Below, in pieces: positions 25,585-33,767 of a DNA stretch of 64,000 nt (positions are counted from its first letter, which is position 1; the number at the start of each line of letters is the position of its first letter). Both the position numbers and the translations under genes were made by a program. The stretch is from JAHCIE01 sp034431435 (GTDB lineage: Bacteria > Chloroflexota > Anaerolineae > Epilineales > JAHCIE01), in NCBI GenBank assembly GCA_034431435.1, contig DAOUDG010000085.1, positions 1 through 64,000 on the forward strand, read 5' to 3'. The notes under the pieces were generated by a model. The model ran no database searches and was not told where the DNA came from. It saw nothing but the letters and a program-made list of their open reading frames with translations.

Positions 25585-26832
25585 TTAACCAGGCAGGAAA
25601 GCGCGCCGTACCCACTCGAAGAAGCGCGTGATCGTGTCGGGGCCGCGTCGCGGCTCGGCCAGACTCGGCTCTTCGGGGTGGCTGTAGCGCATCGCCCACA
25701 GGAGAAGGCCCACCGCCGTGGAATAGGCGGGGCCAGATACACCGTCCGACAGGCCCTCTAGCCGCCCAGGCTGGCCGACTCGAACCGGCATCGCCAGCAG
25801 GTAGCGGCTAAGGTCACGCAGTCCCTCCAACTGGCCGGTGCCGCCGGTCAGCACCAGACCCGCCGGCAACAGGTTGGCGTAGCCGGCCTTCTCGATCTGC
25901 GCGTAAATGAGGCTCAGCATCTCGTGACTGCGCGCCTCGATGACCTCGGCCACGAAGCGGCGCGGCACGATCTCGGTGCGTTCCGTGCCGAAGGTGTTGG
26001 TCGTGACCGGGGCCGCCTCGAGGACAGCCTCCGGGATACAGTGGCCGTAGGAGCACTTGATTTTCTCGGCGGTGTCGTAGGGAGTGCGCAGGACGACCGC
26101 CAGGTCGTTGGTCAACTGGTGGCCCGCCACGGCGACGACGCCGGTGTAGACGACCGCGCCGTCGCAGAAGATCGCCATGTCGGTCGTGCCGCCGCCGATG
26201 TCGGCCAGGCACACCCCCATCTCGCGCTCGGCCGGTGTCAGGCACGCCTCGGCCGAGGCCAGCGGTTCCAGCACCAGGTCGTGGGCGTGGATGCCTGCCC
26301 GCTGCACGGCGCGTACCAGATTGTGCAGCGAGGCGATGGCCCCCGTGATGAGGTGGACGTCGGCTTCGAGGCGGAACGCCTGCATCCCGACCGGCTCGCG
26401 AATACCGTCCTGCCCGTCCAGGGTATAGCCGCGCGGGATGATGTGCACCACCTCGCGCGTCGGCGGCACAGAGATGCTGGCCTGGGCGTTCTCAATGGCG
26501 CGCTGGACATCGTTGGCGGTGATGGTGCGGTTGCCCTGGTTGATGGTGATGATGCCCCTGGCGTTGATGGACTGGACGTGCTCGCCCGTCACGCCGACGT
26601 AAGCATGCTCGACCGTGTAGCCTGAGACCCGCTCGGCATGGCTGACGGCGTTCTTGATGGATTGGCTGCATTCCTCGACGTTGACGACCATGCCCTTCTT
26701 CATGCCCAGGGCTGGCGACTGGCCGACGCCTACGATGCGGATGCCGCCATCTTCGCTGACTTCGCCAATCACAGCGACGACCTTCGTCGTTCCGACGTCT
26801 AGTCCAACAATGGTTTTGTCCACAATCACCAC
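25585..26832 (-). CDS. ftsA: Cell division protein FtsA
   Basis: A 415-residue actin-fold ATPase that tethers FtsZ to the membrane. Phosphate-binding segments are IVGLDVGTTKVVAVIGEV (phosphate 1), CLADIGGGTTDMAIF (phosphate 2) and LVLTGGTGQLEGL (adenosine). The C-terminus ends FFEWVRRAFLPG, the amphipathic membrane-targeting helix. The start is GTG; GGAGAAGGGG lies just upstream. It is 72 nt after ftsQ; the gap to ftsZ holds a short 7-bp-period stretch (25513-25533). Confidence 0.96.
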   Translation of the reverse strand: MVIVDKTIVGLDVGTTKVVAVIGEVSEDGGIRIVGVGQSPALGMKKGMVVNVEECSQSIKNAVSHAERVSGYTVEHAYVGVTGEHVQSINARGIITINQGNRTITANDVQRAIENAQASISVPPTREVVHIIPRGYTLDGQDGIREPVGMQAFRLEADVHLITGAIASLHNLVRAVQRAGIHAHDLVLEPLASAEACLTPAEREMGVCLADIGGGTTDMAIFCDGAVVYTGVVAVAGHQLTNDLAVVLRTPYDTAEKIKCSYGHCIPEAVLEAAPVTTNTFGTERTEIVPRRFVAEVIEARSHEMLSLIYAQIEKAGYANLLPAGLVLTGGTGQLEGLRDLSRYLLAMPVRVGQPGRLEGLSDGVSGPAYSTAVGLLLWAMRYSHPEEPSLAEPRRGPDTITRFFEWVRRAFLPG

Positions 26833-26904
26833 CCCTTCTCCATCAACCCCTGACCTCTGGCTGCTGCCCAGAGCAGTCGCAGGCCGGCCGCCAGGCGTCG
26901 ATCG

Positions 26905-27858
26905 CTAGCGAGTTGTCGTCTTCATCCCATACACGGGCCGTGAGGGAACCCGCAGGTCCACATACGCCGGCTCGATTTTTTGCTGCTTCAACTCGGCCGT
27001 CAACCCATTCAGGACGGCCACGCGAGCGGCGGTGACGTCGTCCTTAGCGCCGAAGTAGGCCGGGAAGCCCTGCGCCGTGACAACGCCCAGGCCCCGCTCG
27101 TTAGAGAACACCACGCGCTGGCTATTGGGGATCAGCTCCGGCAGCCGCCGCGCGAGGACGATGACCTCCGGCTCCAGCTTGAGACCGTATTGGAGGGCGT
27201 TGCCCTCGGCCTGAATGACGGGCGCGTTGGGCGGCGCACCATCGGCCGGCAGCACTGTGCCATCGTCCGCCACGCCATAGCTTGCGCCGGCGACCTGCCA
27301 GATGGCGACAGGCGCGCGCTCTTCGATCTCGATGTGAATGGCGGCGGGCAGCCCGACGCTCACCCGCGCCTCCTTGACGAAGGGCAGATCCCGCAGGCGG
27401 CGGGCCGCCTCGCTTGGCCGCACTCTGAAGATGTTCGTTCCATCCACCCCACTGCGCGCGTACACATCTTGCGCGCTGATCAGGCGATTGCCCTGAATAT
27501 CGGCGGTGTATACGTAGAAGGCGTCGGAGCCGAACACGAGCGCCACCAGGGCGATACTCGTCGCGGCCAGGATCAGAGACGCCACCCGCGCCGGGGTCAG
27601 TAGCCCCAGCCGCAAGCTGGGACGCGGCAGCGCCGGCAGCTGGATGGGCCTGGGCAGCGGCCGCGACTCCAGGCGCAGTGAGCGCTGGCGGCCTGGCCCA
27701 CGACGCAGCCTGGGAACCGTGGTTCGCTGCTCGTAGCTGGTTGTGCGCGCCATCACCACCCGTCGCCGTGTCGTTGAGGCCGCCGCGGCCGTGGGCGTCG
27801 CGGCCACAGTGCGTGCGCCGCTCTTGGCGGCGTCGGCTGTCGTGCGCCGCTCAGGCAT
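26905..27858 (-). CDS. ftsQ: Cell division protein FtsQ/DivIB
   Basis: A 317-residue bitopic division protein. It has a long basic, Ala/Thr-rich cytoplasmic part (about 1-85), one membrane helix (VASLILAATSIALVALVFG), a POTRA domain (VYTADIQGNRLISAQDVYAR, FRVRPSEAARRLRDLPFVKE) and the FtsQ beta domain (IHIEIEERAPVAIWQ). ATG 27858 overlaps the murB stop by 8 nt. An upstream in-frame opening to 28002 is inside murB and has no family support. It links the FtsQ-FtsL-FtsB-type complex to the division machine. Confidence 0.92.
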   Translation of the reverse strand: MPERRTTADAAKSGARTVAATPTAAAASTTRRRVVMARTTSYEQRTTVPRLRRGPGRQRSLRLESRPLPRPIQLPALPRPSLRLGLLTPARVASLILAATSIALVALVFGSDAFYVYTADIQGNRLISAQDVYARSGVDGTNIFRVRPSEAARRLRDLPFVKEARVSVGLPAAIHIEIEERAPVAIWQVAGASYGVADDGTVLPADGAPPNAPVIQAEGNALQYGLKLEPEVIVLARRLPELIPNSQRVVFSNERGLGVVTAQGFPAYFGAKDDVTAARVAVLNGLTAELKQQKIEPAYVDLRVPSRPVYGMKTTTR

Positions 27859-28828
27859 CTTCTTCACCCCAATCGCCCAACGGTTCGATCTCCAACTCGA
27901 GACTGACGCCGAAGCCCTCGCGCACTGCCGCGCGGGCGGTGTGGATGAGCGCCACCACGTCGGCCGCGGTTGCGCCACCCAGATTGACGAAGAAATTGGC
28001 ATGCTTGGGCGAAATCTGAGCCTGGCCCACGCGATGGCCCTTCAGCCCCGCCGCTTCGATGAGCCGCCCGGCATAGTCGCCCGGTGGATTCTTGAACATG
28101 GAGCCGACGCTGGGGGTGGTCGGCTGGCTACTGCGGCGGCTGGCGGTATGCTCGGCCATGCGCGCCTGAATCGCCGCCGGTTCATCGCGGCGGACGCGCA
28201 GATCAGCGCGCAGCACGATCTCGCGCCCCTGCGGTGGTTGGTGCTTGAAGCGGCTGCCGCGATACTCGAAGGCCAGGTCGGCGGCGGGCAAGGTGTAGAC
28301 GTCGCCGTGCGGGCCGAGGGCGAACACACTCATCACGGTGTCGGCCATGCTCCAGCCGCGCGCCCCCGCGTTGTTGACAACGCACGCGCCAACACTGCCG
28401 GGGATGCCGATGCCCGGCTCGAAGCCCGCCCATCCCTGTCGCGCCAGCTGGTAGGCCAGCGCGGGCAGCGAGACGCCCGCCTCGGCGGTTACCACGCCAT
28501 CGCCGTCATGGGCGGTCAGCGTGTGGCGGCGGCAGGCGATCTCGATGACCACGCCGCGCACACCGCGATCGCTGACCAGGACGTTGGAGCCGTTGCCGAG
28601 GGCCAGCGCGGGCACGCCGTGCTCGCGGGTCAGGCCGAACCAGCCTACCACGTCGTCGACGGTCTCGGCCTTGACGTACAGGTCGGCCGGGCCACCGACA
28701 CGCAGGCTGGTGTGGCGGGCCAGTGGTTCGCCGCGCTGGGCGCGACCACCGAGACCCCGCCGCGCCGCCGCGGCTTCCAGGTCATCCAGGACAGGCGAAG
28801 TCAATGCTGTCATCCCCAATTCAAGCAT
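27851..28828 (-). CDS. murB: UDP-N-acetylenolpyruvoylglucosamine reductase MurB
   Basis: A 325-residue FAD enzyme that reduces UDP-GlcNAc-enolpyruvate to UDP-MurNAc in the cytoplasm. FAD-binding motifs are HTSLRVGGPADLYVKAET and ALGNGSNVLVSD, then EPGIGIPGSVGACVVNNAGA. The substrate side has GSMFKNPPGDYAGRLIEAAG with the catalytic-type Ser, and SPKHANFFVN. ATG 28828 is used; an internal Met (MTALTS) 5 residues later is also possible. Neighbours are murC (7-nt gap) and ftsQ (overlap). Confidence 0.96.
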   Translation of the reverse strand: MLELGMTALTSPVLDDLEAAAARRGLGGRAQRGEPLARHTSLRVGGPADLYVKAETVDDVVGWFGLTREHGVPALALGNGSNVLVSDRGVRGVVIEIACRRHTLTAHDGDGVVTAEAGVSLPALAYQLARQGWAGFEPGIGIPGSVGACVVNNAGARGWSMADTVMSVFALGPHGDVYTLPAADLAFEYRGSRFKHQPPQGREIVLRADLRVRRDEPAAIQARMAEHTASRRSSQPTTPSVGSMFKNPPGDYAGRLIEAAGLKGHRVGQAQISPKHANFFVNLGGATAADVVALIHTARAAVREGFGVSLELEIEPLGDWGEEDA

Positions 28829-28835
28829 GCGAGCC

Positions 28836-30323
28836 TCACTTCACCAGGCTCTCGGCGACTTTCCAGACATCCCCCGCGCCCAGCGTCAGCACAACGTCGC
28901 CTGGCTGCGCTTCCTCGGCAATGATGGCGGTCGCGGCCTCAAGGCTGCCGACGTAGCGCGCGTCGGGGTGAAGCATGCGGTTGACCACATCCTGGCTGCT
29001 CACGCCCAGCGTGTCCGTCTCGCGGGAGGCAAAGATGTCCACGACCAGGACGTGGTCGGCGTCGCGGAAGGCGCGGGCGAAGTCGCCCAGCAGGCTGGCG
29101 GTGCGGCTGTACGTGTGGGGCTGGAAGACTGCCCACAGCGGACGGCCCGGGTAGCGGCCTCGCGCGGCGGCCAGGGTGGCGCGAATTTCACTGGGGTGGT
29201 GAGCGAAGTCGTCGACGATGGTGACCCCACGGCGCTCGCCCCTGACGTCGAACCGGCGCGCTGCGCCCTGGAAGCGGGCGAGGCTGGCCCGCGCCGATTC
29301 CATCGGGATGCCCAGCCGCTCGGCGGCGGCCAACGCACCCAGGGCGTTGGACACGTTATGCAGGCCTGGCAGCCGGATGCTGAAGCGCCCCAGGTTACGA
29401 CCCATGCGCCAGACGGTGAAGTCGTGGCCGCCATCCACGCGGGGCGTCAGTTCGGCCGCCCACCACTGGCCGCTGTGGGCGACGCCGTAGGTGACGATGA
29501 TCGGGCTGTCCGCGCTGCGCAGGCTCTTGACCATGTCGCGCACGCGGGCGTCGTCCCAGTTGGCGACGAGGGTGCCACTGCGCGGGATGAGGCCGATGAA
29601 CTCGCGGTAGGCAGCCAGCATGTCGTCGACCGTCGGGTAGATGTCCGGGTGGTCTGGCTCGATGTTGGTCACGACGGCCACATCACACGGCATATGCAAG
29701 AAAGCGCGATCGTACTCATCGGCCTCGACAACGAAGTGCAGCCCGCTGCCCTGGCGTGCGCTCGCGCCGAGGTCGCGCGGCTCACCGCCAATCAGGAAGG
29801 ACGGACTAAGGGCCGCGTCGTCCAGGATGAGCGCCAGCAGGCTGGTAGTCGTCGTCTTGCCGTGGGTTCCCGCGACGCCTACGCCGATGTGGCCCGCCAT
29901 CAATTGCCCCACGAATTCGTGGCGCTTGAGGACGGGCACGTCGCGCCGTCGCGCCTCTACGAGTTCGGGGTTGGTCGGGGGAACCGCCGAGGACATGACG
30001 ACGAGGTCCGCGTCGCCGAGGTTGGTTGCGGCGTGGCCGATGTGGATGGTAACACCGTCGGCGCGCAGGCGGTCGGTGACGACCGACTCTCGCAGATCGG
30101 AGCCGCTGACCCGCGCGCCCTCGGCTAGAGCGATGCGCGCCAGCCCACTCAGGGCTGCGCCGCCGATGCCGATAAAGTGAACCTGACGGCCGGCCAGGGT
30201 CAGCGGGTCCGTGGACAAGGTCCCGGCCCGGGCGGACGCTTGGCCGACGGGCCGCATAGCGCCGCCATTGACGCCTTCGGAGTCTCCGCGACGAGCGGAG
30301 CGGGGGGAGCGCGCTGTCATCAT
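28836..30323 (-). CDS. murC: UDP-N-acetylmuramate--L-alanine ligase MurC
   Basis: A 495-residue Mur ligase that adds L-Ala to UDP-MurNAc. The N-terminal UDP-binding motif is VHFIGIGGAALSGLARIAL, the ATP P-loop is GTHGKTTTTSLLALIL, and the ligase-domain motif is DDFAHHPSEIRATLAAAR. A ~45-residue N-terminal extension precedes the Rossmann start. ATG 30323 is preferred (GAGAGG upstream); a GTG at 30329 overlaps that site. The gene follows two CvpA-like membrane genes instead of lying directly next to murG. Confidence 0.96.
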   Translation of the reverse strand: MMTARSPRSARRGDSEGVNGGAMRPVGQASARAGTLSTDPLTLAGRQVHFIGIGGAALSGLARIALAEGARVSGSDLRESVVTDRLRADGVTIHIGHAATNLGDADLVVMSSAVPPTNPELVEARRRDVPVLKRHEFVGQLMAGHIGVGVAGTHGKTTTTSLLALILDDAALSPSFLIGGEPRDLGASARQGSGLHFVVEADEYDRAFLHMPCDVAVVTNIEPDHPDIYPTVDDMLAAYREFIGLIPRSGTLVANWDDARVRDMVKSLRSADSPIIVTYGVAHSGQWWAAELTPRVDGGHDFTVWRMGRNLGRFSIRLPGLHNVSNALGALAAAERLGIPMESARASLARFQGAARRFDVRGERRGVTIVDDFAHHPSEIRATLAAARGRYPGRPLWAVFQPHTYSRTASLLGDFARAFRDADHVLVVDIFASRETDTLGVSSQDVVNRMLHPDARYVGSLEAATAIIAEEAQPGDVVLTLGAGDVWKVAESLVK

Positions 30324-30332
30324 AAGCACCTC

Positions 30333-30854
30333 TCAGCGAATGACTCTCAAGAGCAGCAGGAAGAGAAGTCCACCGATCAGGATCAGCATCGTGTATTGCG
30401 TCGGCAAAAAGTTGAAGGGCAGGATGGCGATGATCGCTTGCGCCGTGCCCGACAAGGGCGGGTAGAAGTTGCCGAACGGGTAACCATACTTGTTGAGGTA
30501 GTACCAGATCGTACCGACGATTAGATAGCCGTTGAAGAGACCAATCCCGGTGCTCCAAATACTGCCCAGCCAGCCCGTCGGATCCTTGCCCGGATAGATG
30601 ATGGTCTGGCCCTGGTAGGCGATGAGCGCCGCGAAGATAACAATGCCTGAGTAGAGCAAGACCGCGATCTCCGGATAGAACGTGCCTGTGTACGACTGAA
30701 GGATCGGCCCTATCCGGGTCTCCAGAAAGAAGCAGATGATGAGCGCGCCCGTCACGATCAGGGTGACACCCAGCTCCTTGTAGAAGCCGCGCACCCAGCC
30801 TACCACGCCAAACACCACCCACAAGGCCAGGAAGCCGATCTCGATGTAGTCCAT
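30333..30854 (-). CDS. CvpA-like membrane protein (copy 2) in the dcw cluster
   Basis: A 173-residue protein with four to five membrane helices. It begins MDYIEIGFLALWVVFGVVGW then VRGFYKELG, the N-terminal pattern of CvpA-family proteins (helix, GxxRGF, helix). It ends FLLLLLRVIR just before murC. The preceding gene is of the same type, 6 nt away. CvpA-like proteins affect envelope homeostasis and septation in other bacteria; the exact role here is unknown, but its place between murG and murC suggests cell-wall or division work. Confidence 0.65.
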   Translation of the reverse strand: MDYIEIGFLALWVVFGVVGWVRGFYKELGVTLIVTGALIICFFLETRIGPILQSYTGTFYPEIAVLLYSGIVIFAALIAYQGQTIIYPGKDPTGWLGSIWSTGIGLFNGYLIVGTIWYYLNKYGYPFGNFYPPLSGTAQAIIAILPFNFLPTQYTMLILIGGLLFLLLLRVIR

Positions 30855-30860
30855 GGCTGC

Positions 30861-31472
30861 CTAGCTCCGCGCCATCGCCCAGCCTGCAACGATAAACACC
30901 CCGACCAGGACCACGACCATGATGGGCAGCCACTGCTGCTGGAGGAGCGTGGTTGCGAAGGTCGGAACCACCATCACCGTCTGCACGCCCGGCATGAAGC
31001 GCGGGATCAGGAAGTAGAGCAGCAGGTAGCCGTTGATAGCGCCCGCGACACCACCTATGATGTGCCGAAACAGCTCGTGCGGTCGGCGGACGACGGTGGT
31101 GAAGCGCCCCACCTCGGCCGGTCGCCGTCGGCCCAGCCACCAGCCGAACCACAAGATGACGCCGAACAGGACCAGGCGAAAGATCCACAGGCTGGCCGGG
31201 CTGCTGATGAGGGTCATGTTGGCGACCTTCGCGTAGGCCTCGCCCGGATTCTCGGCCAGGATGCCGCCGGTCAGGACGAACATCACCATGCGATACAGGC
31301 GGTTCACCAGGGCGACGACCTGCGGCTCGAACCAGGCGATGAGCACCCAGGCGAAGATGATCGCCGCCGTGATCCACAGTTCGCGGCGCAGGCCCTGCCG
31401 CCAGCCGACCAGGAAGCCTACGATGACGACGGCCGCCACCAGCCCGTAGTCGGTGAATTGGACGATCGTCAC
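30861..31472 (-). CDS. CvpA-like membrane protein (copy 1) in the dcw cluster
   Basis: A 203-residue protein with about five membrane helices. The N-terminus (DYGLVAAVVIVGFLVGWRQG) then LRRELW is CvpA-like, and the later HIIGGVAGAINGYLLLYFLI matches the second conserved part of that family. The GTG start overlaps the murG stop as GTGA. It is followed by a second CvpA-like gene. Assignment is from layout and motifs only. Confidence 0.65.
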   Translation of the reverse strand: MTIVQFTDYGLVAAVVIVGFLVGWRQGLRRELWITAAIIFAWVLIAWFEPQVVALVNRLYRMVMFVLTGGILAENPGEAYAKVANMTLISSPASLWIFRLVLFGVILWFGWWLGRRRPAEVGRFTTVVRRPHELFRHIIGGVAGAINGYLLLYFLIPRFMPGVQTVMVVPTFATTLLQQQWLPIMVVVLVGVFIVAGWAMARS

Positions 31473-32605
31473 GCTGCACCCCCCAGCGCGTGCCGCGAGC
31501 CGGCCAGGCTCAGCAACTGTGCGCCGATGCGCCGCGCCGCGTCGGGGCGCGCCAGGCGCGCCATTGCCGCAGACCGCGCCGCCAGCGTGGCCGAGTCGCC
31601 GAGGGCGGCTGCCACCTCGTGCGCCAGCCGGTCACCGTCTAGTTCGGCGTCGGGGACGGTGACGGCCGCACCCGCCTCGACCAGAAAAGCGGCGTTCGGC
31701 CACTGGTGGCCGCCGGCGATGGGCAGCGGAACGAGCAGGGCGGGCAGGCCGACGGCCGGATACTCGCCCAGGATGGCCGCGCCCGCCCGCGACACGACCA
31801 GATCGGCGGCGCGCAGGGCGTCGACCATCTCGCCGTGCAGGTAGGCGTAGACGTGATAGCGGGCCTGCACAGCGGTGGGGAGGGCGGCCAGGGCATCGCG
31901 GGCCTGGGCCGCGTCCAGGTCGCCTGTGACGTGAATGACCTGGGCCAGCGTCGCCAGCCGCTCAGCCGCGGCGAGCGCGGCCTGATTGATGCGCCGCGCG
32001 CCACGACTACCGCCGAAGATGAGCAGGGTCGGCGCAGCGGTGTCGAGGCCCAGGGCCTGTCGCGCCGTGGCCTTGTCACCCGGCTGGCTCAGCTCTTCGC
32101 GCACCGGATAGCCGGTCGCGACGACCTTGTCGGCCGGCAGGTAGACGCGCGAGGCTTCGGACGTGACACAGATAGAATCCACCAGCCGCGCCAGCGCCTT
32201 GACGGCCATGCCCGGCTCGATGTCGGGCAGGTACACCAGGCTCGGTGCGCCGATCTCGCGGCCGGCCAGGACGACTGGCACACCCACGTAGCCGCCGGTG
32301 GCAAAGACGACGTCGGGGCGGAACCGGCGGACGATGCCCCGCGCCTGGAAGTAGCCCTGGCTGAGCATGCCCACGTTCCGGGCCAGGGTCACGGGGCCCA
32401 TGCCGCGCACGCCACCCGCCGGCACAGCCACAAAAGGCACGCCGGCCCGCGTGACCAGACCCGCCTCCATGCCGCCCTCGGACCCGACCCACAGCAGGTC
32501 GAGGGGCGTGGCGGCGCTAGCGGTCATCGCGCGAAGCGCCTGTAGCACGGACAGGGCTGGATACACGTGCCCGCCCGTACCGCCGCCCGTCAAGAGCAGT
32601 CGCAT
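31469..32605 (-). CDS. murG: Lipid II synthase MurG
   Basis: A 378-residue GT-B glycosyltransferase that adds GlcNAc to lipid I on the inner membrane face. The N-terminal G-loop is LLTGGGTGGHVYPALSVLQA, the second is FATGGYVGVPVVLAG, and the UDP-GlcNAc site has IFGGSRGARRINQAAL, VVSRAGAAILGEYPAVGLPA and GGHQWPNAAFLVEAGA. ATG 32605 has GGAGG 9 nt upstream, both lying inside the 3' end of ftsW. The 89-bp overlap with ftsW is unusual for the cluster. Confidence 0.97.
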   Translation of the reverse strand: MRLLLTGGGTGGHVYPALSVLQALRAMTASAATPLDLLWVGSEGGMEAGLVTRAGVPFVAVPAGGVRGMGPVTLARNVGMLSQGYFQARGIVRRFRPDVVFATGGYVGVPVVLAGREIGAPSLVYLPDIEPGMAVKALARLVDSICVTSEASRVYLPADKVVATGYPVREELSQPGDKATARQALGLDTAAPTLLIFGGSRGARRINQAALAAAERLATLAQVIHVTGDLDAAQARDALAALPTAVQARYHVYAYLHGEMVDALRAADLVVSRAGAAILGEYPAVGLPALLVPLPIAGGHQWPNAAFLVEAGAAVTVPDAELDGDRLAHEVAAALGDSATLAARSAAMARLARPDAARRIGAQLLSLAGSRHALGGAA

Positions 32606-33767
32606 TCGACGTTGCCTCCACGCGCTGATAGCGCGAGATGTTGAGTAGCAGACCCACCGATACCAGGGACATCACCAGCGACGAGCCGCCGAAGCTGATA
32701 AAGGGTAGCGGCACACCGGTGAAGGGTAGACTCGACGTAATGACAGCGATGTTGATCATGGCCTGGAGCATCATCAAGACGGTGATACCGCCGGCGAGGA
32801 ACTGGGCGAAGCGGTCCGGCGCGTTGCGCGCGATGCGGTAGCCGCGATAGCCGATGAAGATGTACAGGCTCACGACCAGCAGCGCGCCTACGTAGCCAAA
32901 CTCCTCCCCAATCAGGGCGAAAATCGAGTCGGTGTGGGGGGCGGGCAGCAGGTTGAGGAACTTGTGGGGCGTGTTGCCCAGCCCGACGCCGAAGACGCCG
33001 CCGGCGTTGAGAGTGGCCAGGGCGCGGGTGACGTGGTAGCCCAGGCCCTCCGGGTCCGCCAGTGGGTCCATGAAGATCGTCACGCGGCGCAGACGATAGG
33101 GCGCTTGCAGGATGAGCAGCACCGCTGCCAGCGACCCTACCAGCCCGGCGATGATCATCTGGAGGATGTCGGCGCCAGCGATGAAGAACAGGACGAAGGC
33201 CGTGGCGGCGATCAGGCAGGCTGTGCTGAAGTTGGGCTGCAACAGGATCAAGCCGGTCACGAGACCGATGAAAATGGAGAAGGGCAACAGGCCCAGGCTG
33301 ATCTTGCGAATCTGCTGGCCTTTGGACGCCAGCCAGTCGGCGACGTAGATGATGACCGTCAGCTTGGCGATCTCGCTCGGCTGGATGGAGCCGTTGAGGA
33401 ACCAGCGTGTCGCGCCGAAGCCCGCCTTGCCCACGATGAGGACGAAGAACAGCAGGGCCAGCGTGCCGAGCATCAGGGGCACCGACCAGCGCCGCCAGAA
33501 CTGGTAGCGTACCCGCATCATGACCAGCATCAGCGCGACCCCGGCGATGGCATACATCCCCTGGCGTTCCAGGAAGCGCGTTGGGTCATCGTCCACCCAG
33601 GGGTAGGTGGTGCTGTAGATCATGATGAGGCCGAACAGCGTCAGCGCGGCGACCGCCACAGCCATCAGCCAGTCGGGGTGGCCGACGGTGGCGCTGGGTG
33701 TCGTGGTGGGCGCGCTGGGCGCTGTTCCCGTCTGGGGAATGCTCACCGAGGATCGATAGACCTTCAC
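32517..33767 (-). CDS. ftsW: Septal peptidoglycan polymerase FtsW
   Basis: A 416-residue SEDS-family protein with about ten membrane helices that polymerises lipid II with its partner FtsI. Family marks are WFLNGSIQPSEIAKLTVIIY, LILLQPNFSTACLI, NTPHKFLNLLPAPHTDSIFA with LIGEEFGYVG, and LPFISFGGSSLVMSLVSVG. The GTG start overlaps the murD stop (GTGA). After the last helix the reading frame runs on about 40 residues (NISRYQRVEATSNATALDGR and on), the end of which overlaps the first 30 codons of murG in another frame. Confidence 0.96.
   Translation of the reverse strand: MKVYRSSVSIPQTGTAPSAPTTTPSATVGHPDWLMAVAVAALTLFGLIMIYSTTYPWVDDDPTRFLERQGMYAIAGVALMLVMMRVRYQFWRRWSVPLMLGTLALLFFVLIVGKAGFGATRWFLNGSIQPSEIAKLTVIIYVADWLASKGQQIRKISLGLLPFSIFIGLVTGLILLQPNFSTACLIAATAFVLFFIAGADILQMIIAGLVGSLAAVLLILQAPYRLRRVTIFMDPLADPEGLGYHVTRALATLNAGGVFGVGLGNTPHKFLNLLPAPHTDSIFALIGEEFGYVGALLVVSLYIFIGYRGYRIARNAPDRFAQFLAGGITVLMMLQAMINIAVITSSLPFTGVPLPFISFGGSSLVMSLVSVGLLLNISRYQRVEATSNATALDGRRYGRARVSSPVRATGASRDDR

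Noticed and set aside
28521..30128. 535-codon plus frame opposite murC/murB
   Set aside because: Shadow of the well-supported Mur ligase genes; low-complexity His/Arg/Gly translation.
29806..31479. 557-codon minus frame across murC and the two CvpA-like genes
   Set aside because: Alternative frame of three supported genes; no recognisable domain and no ribosome site.
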